Shown here: positions 50,550-58,500 of the stretch, piece by piece
Numbering within the stretch: position 1 is the first letter of the stretch
Layout of the letters: every line of letters starts with the position of its first letter
NCBI GenBank assembly: GCA_000719025.1
Contig: JODP01000023.1
Span: 1 to 64,000, forward strand
Length of the DNA: 64,000 nucleotides
Direction of reading: 5' to 3'
Source: Kineosporia aurantiaca JCM 3230
GTDB taxonomy: Bacteria > Actinomycetota > Actinomycetes > Actinomycetales > Kineosporiaceae
Notes under the pieces: model-generated
Told to the model about the DNA's origin: nothing
The model's input: only the letters and a program-made list of their open reading frames with translations
The model's database searches: none
Made by a program: the position numbers and the translations under genes

Positions 50550-50672
50550 GAGGGGCCGGTGCCTGATGACGGCGGGTCGGTTGCGGCGGTTGTAGGTCCT
50601 GGCCATGACTCGCAGGACGTGGCGCTGAACCGTGCCTTTGCACAGACTGAGTGCCCGAGCAGCCTGCTGCGG
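50550..50672 (-). pseudogene. Fragment of a response-regulator C-terminal end
   Basis: The minus strand reads AARALSLCKGTVQRHVLRVMARTYNRRNRPAVI, close to VARALSLREDTVQRHVLSIMAKTRSRNRGQLI at the end of the regulator 51874-52530, and the DNA matches closely over about 75 bp. Only this end is present. It was probably left by duplication and deletion. Confidence 0.8.
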
Positions 50673-51026
50673 CTGAACATGACCGCCGCCCAGATCGACG
50701 CCCTGCCCGCCGCCGTACCGACCTGGAAGCGCACCATCCTCAAGGCGATGGCCCAGTACGGCATGTACATCGGCGAAACCGGCTCCTCGTTCTACTTCAC
50801 CATCGAGACCGAGGCCGGCAACCAGTACACCAGCATGGGCGCCACCGACGCGTGGCTCTCGTTCGCCGCGGCCAACAACTGGCCCCAGGTCGCCTCCACA
50901 CCCGACTACCCCGCCGCACACCGGCTGGGCTCGATGCGCTCGGACGCGGACGGGATCGACTGGAACGCGTCGGTGTGGTCGAAGCTGGTCGTGCTCGATC
51001 CGTGTGTGGCGTTGCGGACCTGCTGA
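50673..51026 (+). pseudogene. 3' end of a secreted-type protein gene, 5' part missing
   Basis: Codons from about 50673 read LNMTAAQIDALPAAVPTWKRTILKAMAQYGMYIGETGSS and end in VVLDPCVALRTC. This resembles the C-terminal end of a longer exported actinobacterial protein of unknown function. The 5' part is replaced by the response-regulator fragment. No start or signal peptide is present. Confidence 0.6.
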
Positions 51027-51045
51027 GGTTTGATCTGCGACCAGG

Positions 51046-51080
51046 CCGGCGCACGTCCCCGAGCCGGGGGAGTGCGCCGG
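51046..51080. terminator. Stem-loop terminator
   Basis: Arms ccggcgcac and gtgcgccgg, with an inner tcccc/gggga pairing, close a 5-6-nt loop about 20 bp after the gene remnant. It is the likely original terminator of the eroded gene. Confidence 0.8.
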
Positions 51081-51157
51081 TCTGGCGGACCAGGTCGGCC
51101 GGGCATCTCACCACGTGTCTCTGAGCCGTACCCGAAGCTGCACCAACACTTTTAATG

Positions 51158-51184
51158 GCTTCAAATGATGGACGCTCGTGGGCA
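51158..51184. repeat. 27-bp dispersed repeat, copy 2
   Basis: It matches 35963-35989 at 24 of 27 positions. It lies between a terminator and the gene at 51259-51834. Confidence 0.55.
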
Positions 51185-51258
51185 CCCGGGCGGGACCCTC
51201 GGGACACGAGTTGCCGGGTTGAGCACGCTGTCCTTGCCTGCGGTCAAGCCCCCTGCCC

Positions 51259-51834
51259 TCATACCCCCAGTTCTGAACCTTCCGGTACAGCCGGATCAAA
51301 CAGGCCTTGGGCGATAGCAGCGAACGTGTCCCTGGCCTCGTTCATCCGAACATTCTTGGCATCGTGTCCCCTCGCCGGCTTCCCGCCCCGGGCCTGTCGG
51401 TCGAGATCGAGGCTGTAGTCGCCAACGCAGTCCCTCAAGGCCACTGCTGCGTCAGCCAGCTCCGGTGGTCCCGCTATCTGAATGGGCGCGGTACTTGCGG
51501 AGAAATCGGCCCAGGCCTGCATGTAGCGGTCCTTGGTGCGCGCCGTTGCCTCCGTGCTTGGCGCCTCCAGCATCCAGCCGTATTCATCGGCGACATCGCG
51601 AAATGTGGCTGCCAGAGACAGGAACTTGACGCACGCATCGCGACGCACGTTGTCCAACTCCGCGGCGCGCGCATCTATCCGCGCGCGTCGAGCCTGCTCC
51701 ACCTCGTGAACACGGACTGCCTCAGCCTGCTGCGCCTGGGTCCGGGCAGAAAAGGCATTCGTTGCAAGGGTGACGCCACCACCGAGAACGGTGCCGAGGA
51801 CGGCGAAGATTCCAGCCGTGAGGTCAGAAGCCAT
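51259..51834 (-). CDS. Hypothetical protein with N-terminal membrane helix and coiled coil
   Basis: A 191-residue protein. Residues 2-26 are a membrane helix (DLTAGIFAVLGTVLGGGVTLATNAF), about 30-60 a charged coiled coil (RTQAQQAEAVRVHEVEQARRARIDARAAEL), and the rest helical. This layout is common in actinobacterial proteins of unknown function. It is not obviously linked to its neighbours. Confidence 0.7.
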   Translation of the reverse strand: MASDLTAGIFAVLGTVLGGGVTLATNAFSARTQAQQAEAVRVHEVEQARRARIDARAAELDNVRRDACVKFLSLAATFRDVADEYGWMLEAPSTEATARTKDRYMQAWADFSASTAPIQIAGPPELADAAVALRDCVGDYSLDLDRQARGGKPARGHDAKNVRMNEARDTFAAIAQGLFDPAVPEGSELGV

Positions 51835-51873
51835 AGAACGAGCGTACTTGCAGGGCCTCAGCCCAGTTCCGGA

Positions 51874-52530
51874 TCAGCGCGCCGGAAAGCGCCGCGCGAT
51901 CAGCTGGCCGCGATTGCGCGAGCGGGTCTTGGCCATGATGCTCAGGACGTGGCGCTGAACCGTGTCTTCGCGCAGACTGAGTGCCCGGGCGACCTCTTGG
52001 ACGGATCGACCCAGCGCGAGCATGACCAGGATTTCGCGCTCGCGAAGGGTGAGCTTCGTGGCCAGCTTCATTGCCAATATTGGTTCGGGCCTAGCAGCAG
52101 CAGAATCAATCAGCGATCGTCTGAGGTCTAGGTCCAGCCAGGCCCGGCCGGCGGCGACGGTGCGGACTGCCGCGGCCAGTTCGTGCGGAGTGGTGTGCTG
52201 AGGCACGATGCCCAGAACGCCTGCCCGTAATGCCTCGTGGACGGCCTGGTCGTTGTCCGTCGCGGTCAGCACGAGCACCCGGAATCTGTCGTCTGTCAGT
52301 CGCCGGGTGGCCTCGATCCCGTCGATCTCGGGCGTCCTTTGGTCCAGCAGGACGACGTCGGGCCGAATGCTGCGAGCCAGAGCAACGGCATCACCAACCG
52401 CAGATGTCTCAACGGCCACGCGGATGCCCGTATGGACGTCGAGTAGCACGCCTAAGCCAGCCCGCGTGACCCCTTGGCCTCCGGCGACCAGGACGCAAAC
52501 GGTCGTCTGCGTTCTGGTCTGCTCGGACAT
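51874..52530 (-). CDS. Atypical orphan NarL/LuxR response regulator
   Basis: A 218-residue protein from ATG 52530 with a strong aggagg site. The receiver domain keeps the aspartate D63 (LLDQRTP), but the acidic pair that normally follows the first strand is GG (VLVAGGQGVTRAGL). The residue after Q-R is T rather than M. Residues about 150-210 are a LuxR helix-turn-helix (LTLREREILVMLALGRSVQEVARAL). No kinase gene adjoins it. Loss of the metal-binding acids suggests phosphorylation-independent control. Confidence 0.88.
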   Translation of the reverse strand: MSEQTRTQTTVCVLVAGGQGVTRAGLGVLLDVHTGIRVAVETSAVGDAVALARSIRPDVVLLDQRTPEIDGIEATRRLTDDRFRVLVLTATDNDQAVHEALRAGVLGIVPQHTTPHELAAAVRTVAAGRAWLDLDLRRSLIDSAAARPEPILAMKLATKLTLREREILVMLALGRSVQEVARALSLREDTVQRHVLSIMAKTRSRNRGQLIARRFPAR

Positions 52531-52989
52531 GGATCCTCCTACGGCCGAGCGCTTGCGCAGGAACGCATCAAGAGCCACATCGACATCCGAATGCCATTCT
52601 CTATGGTCTGTTTCGGTCTGTCAGCCGCATGATGCCGACCCGAAGGCCAACAGACAACCGCCGGTCCCGCTATCTGTCCCACCCGCGACTGTGCCCGGTG
52701 GACCTGAATACTCCCTTCGATGAAACCATTCCAGGAGCACGGAAGAATCACAGCCACTAGCTTCGGCGGTATCCCTTATGCAGTAGGGGAAGGGGACAAG
52801 CCGGCGCCGGAGCTCCGTGCGGCCTGCTCCGGCGTTAGACCATCGGAGAGAACACCATGTTCAACGCGGCGGCGCTTTTGTGATCGACGTGAATGCGCCT
52901 GAGACGCCAACCAAACCGAACTGCCTCAGCGGTGGCGCGAAGGTGGTGAGGGAGCACCGATTGCCCGGTGCCCCCTCACCTCGCCCTGG
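52531..52989. other. Intergenic region
   Basis: About 460 bp without a supported gene. It contains a hairpin at 52805-52834 (cgccggag/ctccggcg), an 8-codon ORF at 52857 behind ggagag, and the terminator at 52945-52980. Confidence 0.5.
52945..52980. terminator. Stem-loop terminator
   Basis: ggtgagggagcacc and ggtgccccctcacc pair over 13 of 14 bases around an 8-nt loop, just past the stop of the minus-strand gene at 52990. It is the probable end of the DNase operon. Confidence 0.8.
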
Positions 52990-53640
52990 TTAACCACGCT
53001 CCAGGTTGTGATCAGGACCTGGGTCAGGTGGACCGGGAGCGTACCCCTCTCCTCTTCCCAGGTGCCCCCCTTGACCGCCACCGCCGGACAACGGTTGCCT
53101 CAAGTCCAAGGCGCTCGCCGGTGGAGCTGAATCGGGTGGGAGCGCCTGCGGGCGTTGTCGGACGGCAGCTCCAAACTTGTCGGTGAGCTTGTAGCGAGTC
53201 TCCGAAGCTGTGGGTGCCGGCCAGGCCTGAACGAGATGTTCCTCGACTAGGTCCCTGCCATCGACGTCTCCGAGGGCCTGCGCGCGATCTCGCCCGCGAG
53301 CATGCACCCGGACTCGGTAGGTGCCCGGGGAAAGTGGCGGCGCCGGTGGATCAACGCCTAGGGATGAATTCAGCACGCCTTCCCCCTTTTCAAAACCCAG
53401 GCTCACCTCGACGATTTCATCCCAAGGGTCAAGATCCGGCGTGCCTGGGTCGGAAGGAAGCCAGTCAAGGCTCACTGGCACCGAGCCGAACTCTGTCCCG
53501 CACAGGACGGCTATGAGGTTGTGGGCAGCGACGACCAAGCCGTTGCCTCCGCCGAAGGAAAGGCCGCCGACCTGCTCGAAGCGGGAGATCTCATTGAGCC
53601 AGTACTGATTTCCATCGATCCGCACAAGAACTTGCTGCAT
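52990..53640 (-). CDS. Candidate immunity protein for the upstream secreted DNase
   Basis: A 216-residue soluble protein without signal peptide, starting 9 nt after the DNase stop. Residues about 1-145 are protein-like: VLVRIDGNQYWLNEISRF, LIAVLCGTEFGSVPVSLDW, a VEVSLGFEKGEGV strand and GTYRVRVHARGRD then EEHLVQAWPAP. The last about 45 residues are low-complexity (P/G/R-rich) and may result from a frameshift. Small cytoplasmic proteins coupled to secreted nucleases are usually immunity proteins, as with ComJ and NucA in Bacillus. Homology to ComJ is not shown. Confidence 0.6.
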   Translation of the reverse strand: MQQVLVRIDGNQYWLNEISRFEQVGGLSFGGGNGLVVAAHNLIAVLCGTEFGSVPVSLDWLPSDPGTPDLDPWDEIVEVSLGFEKGEGVLNSSLGVDPPAPPLSPGTYRVRVHARGRDRAQALGDVDGRDLVEEHLVQAWPAPTASETRYKLTDKFGAAVRQRPQALPPDSAPPASALDLRQPLSGGGGQGGHLGRGEGYAPGPPDPGPDHNLERG

Positions 53641-53649
53641 GTCGTCTCC

Positions 53650-54819
53650 TCAGACAGCAACCCAGAAGGCATCGCCCGTTTCATCGGGGCCGCTGAGGAC
53701 CCGAGCCGACCGGTAGAAGGCAGTGATCAAGCCGCTCTGAGACTGCTGCTCTGCAACCGGAACCCAGGCAAAGCCAGAGTTCGGCGGCAGCACCTTGGCT
53801 CCTCCCTGATCGGTCGTGGCGAAAGGGTACTCGTCACAACTGACCACTCCGGGATCGGGAGAGGTCTGCTTGGCGCAGACCGCTGCGCGATTCCCGTTCG
53901 CGGCATCCGAGTTGCGGGTGAGGGGCTCTCCGCCAGCGGCACGCCCGTAATGAAGCGTGCCCGCTCCTTGAATTCTTTGAATGTTGGCCCGAATATTGGG
54001 GAGTGTAGCCATGGATGTCATTACGGGCCGAATCCCCGGAACCACGCACCCCGCCGGAAAGCCGGCTTGGACGTTATCGCAGCGAAAATTTGGAGCTTTC
54101 CAATCAACCGGCGTTGCGGTTCCCTGGCCCCAGCTCAAAGAGTAGCTTGTCTCCCCCAAGTGGACGGCGTTCGTGGAATCTGTGTAATTAATTGTGGCAG
54201 ATACCGTTGAACCTGAGGTAATTGGCGCGCCTTGTGGAAAATTATTGGTGGCTGAACAAGTTGCGTCACAAGAGACGGCAAGGTTCAGGGAGGCTCCGGT
54301 GAGAACGCCTGCTGTTGCGGTGGTCTTGATGCTGAAGTCCTCCGTGAAATTACGGCTCTGTGCATCCAGAACAAGATGTTGGGTTACTTCAAATTGCGCA
54401 GCTCCGATGAGACCACCGGTAGTTGGATCCATCCAATCGAGCTCGGCGTGACCGCCTCCGCACATCTCAAACCGAGAACCCTGCCAGTTGCCACTTAGCA
54501 CACAAAGCGAGGCTGCGGATGCGCGAGTGCTGGGCGCCGAATTTTGAGCCGTCTTTCGTGAAGAAGGCAGTTCTTGGACCGCCTCGACATTATTGAGCTT
54601 GAGGCATCCGACGTGTCGAAATTTTTCTTTGCGTAACTGGGGGAGCCTCGCCCGAACCGATGTGCAAGAGTCAGCAAGAAATCCTCCGCTCAGAGTTCCG
54701 ATTTCGCTCTGCACTTGGGGTTCTGTCACGCTCGTCAGGTCGGCGCTCCAGGCGGCACCGCCAATTAGGGATGTGAGCAGAGCCGCAACTGCAAACGTGC
54801 TGTAGATCCGCCGTTTCAT
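53650..54819 (-). CDS. Secreted protein with NucA/NucB-type DNase domain
   Basis: A 389-residue exported protein. The signal peptide (IYSTFAVAALLTSLIGGAAWS) is followed by about 260 residues of N-terminal domain with paired cysteines and an S/T-rich beta part. The C-terminal domain has RNSDAANGNRAAVCAK and SCDEYPFATTDQGG (CDEYPF at 328-333), the active-site signature of NucA/NucB deoxyribonucleases. The GC content is lower than that of its neighbours, hinting at transfer. It probably degrades DNA outside the cell or acts as an antibacterial toxin. Confidence 0.78.
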   Translation of the reverse strand: MKRRIYSTFAVAALLTSLIGGAAWSADLTSVTEPQVQSEIGTLSGGFLADSCTSVRARLPQLRKEKFRHVGCLKLNNVEAVQELPSSRKTAQNSAPSTRASAASLCVLSGNWQGSRFEMCGGGHAELDWMDPTTGGLIGAAQFEVTQHLVLDAQSRNFTEDFSIKTTATAGVLTGASLNLAVSCDATCSATNNFPQGAPITSGSTVSATINYTDSTNAVHLGETSYSLSWGQGTATPVDWKAPNFRCDNVQAGFPAGCVVPGIRPVMTSMATLPNIRANIQRIQGAGTLHYGRAAGGEPLTRNSDAANGNRAAVCAKQTSPDPGVVSCDEYPFATTDQGGAKVLPPNSGFAWVPVAEQQSQSGLITAFYRSARVLSGPDETGDAFWVAV

Positions 54820-55523
54820 GTGTCTCCCCTGGACGATAGTCGAACGCGCTACGAACCGTTCACGGAAGCCGGGCGTAGATGGTTCACCTACTCACGGTGT
54901 CGAACACGCTGCATCCACCGCCGAACGCAGGTACAGGAAATAGTCCGCTCAGCAACGGGCATCGCGGATCTAGACGATCACCGTCTTACCTGGGTCTTCT
55001 CTCCATGGGTGATATCCATCAGTCGCCGCGGTTTCTAGGCGGTGGCCCGAGGTGACAAATCAGACAAGGGATGACTGAACCGTGATGCGTGCCGATACGT
55101 CAGGGTGCGTAAGTCCGCGATGATCGGCATATGCGCGAGCGGAAGCCACTGCAACCAACTGGTGGAAGTAGTCTTCGTCCCAGGCGAACGTCGGTGCCAG
55201 GACATCCGGGGTGAGCCCGTCCGCGATGTGACGGCAGGTTTGTTGACTCCGGCTGAAGACTGACCCCCGGTTCCCGGAACAGCCGGGTCAAGATTCAGGC
55301 GGCGTTGATAACCGTGGGGCACGGCAGCGTTCTGCGAAGAGGCCGAGATCGGCGGATCGGTAGCTTCTGAGGCCGAGGGGCATGACGTGCGCCCAGGTCG
55401 CAAATTGTCGGGATGTCTGCACTTCGCGATCTCCTTTCCGACCTCACAGGCATGCCGTCCTCAAGGAATCCTCCATCCGTGCCGATCTTGCCCAGAAGGC
55501 ATGGGACGTGCTCAGGAGGACTG
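54820..55523. other. Region between the DNase and helicase genes
   Basis: About 700 bp holding the DNase promoter region and a minus-strand coding fragment at 55060-55239. It also holds an untranslated or alternative-start stretch before the helicase. Open frames on the plus strand from 55382 and 55413 are upstream extensions without ribosome sites. Confidence 0.5.
55060..55239 (-). pseudogene. C-terminal coding fragment, family unknown
   Basis: The minus strand reads about 60 codons (RHIADGLTPDVLAPTFAWDED, then YFHQLVAVASARAYADHRGLTHPDVSARI) to a stop at 55060, in coding-like composition, without a start. A gene end orphaned next to the helicase suggests past rearrangement of this locus. 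Confidence 0.4.
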
Positions 55524-58500
55524 GTGACGGACGTGGTACGCACGGATCCGGCCACCGCGATCCGTCTGGCCATCGGGCAATGGCGTGACGACCTGGTCAA
55601 TCTGACCGCCCGCAATCGCCTGCTCAACTTCCGGCCCAGCCGCACGTCGTCGATCGAGATCGACCGGCCGGACCTGGAACGGACGCTCTCGGGCCTCCTG
55701 GGCGAGCAGGAATTCGTCTTCCGGAGTCTGGAGCGGGACCCTGAGGCCTCCTCCGATACCGACATTCCCGGTTGGATCAACGACGGGACAGCGGCGGAGG
55801 AGGAGCTGTTCTCGCGGGCCCCGGCCGTTGATCTCAACGCCGCGCTGCGCTCGTTGCTGCGCAAGTCCAACCAGGAGTACCTGGACCGTGGCGTATGGGT
55901 GCTCTACTTGGCCTTTGGCACCTTGGAGTGGAAGGACGAGTCCGGTGCGCCTTACCGCAGCCCGCTGGTCCTAGTTCCGGTGCAGCTGTACAGCCCAGGC
56001 CGACGAGCCACTCCGCGGCTGAAGCTGGCCGAGGAGGACGCGACGGCCAATCCAGCGCTGGTCCTGCGGCTGGCACAGATGGACATCCAGGTCCCGGGGT
56101 TTGAGGACCTGGAGAGCCTGGACCTGTCCTGGTACTTCAGCAGCGTCGAGGAAGCGCTGCAGGCAGCGGTGCAGTCCGGGGAGGAGTTCCGGCGCGGCTG
56201 GAAGGTCAACCCGACGTTGCACCTCTCGTACTTCTCCTTCTCCAAGGAGGCCATGTACCGGGACCTGCTGGAGAACGAAGACCGTATCGCTGAGCACGCG
56301 GGAATCCAGGCGTTGGCCCAAGGCCCTGGCGAAGGCACGGATTCGTTCGACTTCGACGAGATCCCTGACGACAAGATCGATCAGCTCGCTCCGGCCGACG
56401 GCACCCCGCTGGTGCTGGACGCCGATTCCTCGCAGCGTGCCTGCGTAGCCGCGGCCCTGGCCGGCCGGTCGTTCGTCATGGACGGACCGCCGGGTACCGG
56501 TAAGTCGCAGACCATTTCGAACATGATTGGCGCCTTGCTGCACGCCGGGCGCAGCGTGCTGTTCGTCTCGGAGAAGGCGGCGGCCCTGGACGTGGTGCGC
56601 AACCGGCTCGGTGCCGCTGGCCTCGGTTCCTTTCTGCTGGAGCTGCATTCGCACAAGGCCACCCGCAAGGAGGTGGCCCTGGCGCTGGGCGATGCACTGG
56701 AGAACATCAGCCAGGTGGACCTGGGCCCGGCCACGGAGGAGGAGCGGCGGCAACTGCGACGCCGGCAGGGTGAGCTCAACGACTACGCCGCCGCGATGAA
56801 CGTGCCGCGAGCGCCGCTGAACCTGACGCTTCACGAAGTCCTGGGGCGGATTGCGCTGCTCGATGCGGTGCCGGCGCTCCCGGCGCGGTTGCCGGACATC
56901 GGTGCGCTGGATCCCTCCGGTCTGGCCGACATCTTTCAGGCCGCCGAGGGACTGGACCGGTCCTGGCGCCCGGCTCTGGAGGGCGCGGATTACCTATGGC
57001 GTGGGGTCACGCTGCGCACTTCGTTCGATGCCGTTCTCTATCAAGCTGCCAGCGCTCTGCGAGTTCTGCGCGAGACGGTGGCGCCGTTGGACGCGGTGGC
57101 CGAGCTGTTCTCGCTTACCCGTCCCACAGACGCGGGCCGGCTCTTCGGGCTCGCTCGCCTGGCTCATGACCGCCCGCTCGGCGTGCCCGAGGAGTGGCTG
57201 ACGAGGACGGATCCGGCCGAGCTGCGGGAGAGTGTTGCCGGACTCATGGACGCCCTCAAGGAGCTTGAGCGCATCGACCAGGACGCCGAGGAGGTCTGCG
57301 GTGTTCCCTGGACCGCGGTCCCCTCGCCGGCCGTGCTGCCCCCGACACCCCAGCCGCCAACGTCCTCGTTGTCGCTGGCGCCACTCGATCTTCTGCCGCT
57401 GACCGCTGGGACAGCGGGTGAGGCGGCCAAGCTTTTCGCCGCAGCGGCCAACATGCTGGCCAGGCATCAGCAGAACCTCGACGGCATCGCGGTCACCCTG
57501 CAGGCACCACCGGTCCAGACGTTCGATCAGGCGGCCAAACTGCTCACGCTGGCTGCACTGTCGGGCCGTCCTCAGCGTCCCGAAGCAGTCTGGTTCACTC
57601 CGGCGGGATTGGCGGCCGCGCGGCGGGCCCTGGAGGCTGTCCGTGGTGCCCTGGCCTCTCGGGACAGTGCCCGACAGCAGGCAGAGCAGATGTTTACGCC
57701 CACGGTCCTGTCGTTGGACCTGGCCGTGCTACAGCAACGGTTCACCCAGACCCATCGCGGGTGGCGCAAAATCCTGGGCGGCTTCCGTTCGGATAAACAG
57801 GAACTGGCCGCAGGCGTGAAGGATCCGGCCGGCGTCAAGGCCGCAATCGATGCCCTGCCTGCGGCACGAGCATGGCAGGCGGCAGAACGAGACCTGGCCG
57901 AGACGCTGGCTGAGCAGGGGGCAGCGCTGGGCGCCCACTTCCGCGGTGAGCAGACGGACCTGACCTTGATCGCTGACCTGCTGGTCGTCAGCGAGCAGGC
58001 CCTATCGCTGGGTTTCGACGTTGCCCCCGCTGGTCGGGTGCTGGGTAACGGAGTCAGTCCGCCTCCCTGGATGCCCGCTCTGGTCGAAGAGATCGGGCGT
58101 GACGTTCGTTCCTGGCAGAGCATGCTGGTGCCGGGCTCGCAGCCAGGCATGCCCCTGCAACTGCAGAGCCTGCCGCTCGCGGACGCAGTGGTCTGGCTGC
58201 GCGATCAGGTAGGGCCGGCCGAGGCGGCCAGTAAGTTCACCGAGGCGGTTGCCCGGGCAGTTCAGCGTGACCTGACTCTGCACGGTACGCAGATCGTGTT
58301 GGCCACCCGCGAGGCCACGGAGGCTGCACACGTCCGTTTCGCCCAGGAGCAAGGACAGAGAGCGCCATTGCTGCAATCCCTCTACCAGGGAGAACAGACC
58401 GACATTGCGGCGCTGAACGGTGCCGTGCAGTGGTCCGGGCAGGTACGGAAGCACACCGCAACACCGGGTAGTCCGTTGAGCGGTGCCCAGGCTGATGCCC

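Noticed and set aside
52857..52883. 8-codon ORF behind ggagag, possible leader peptide
   Set aside because: It has no attenuator-like structure after it and no downstream gene on the same strand that it could control.
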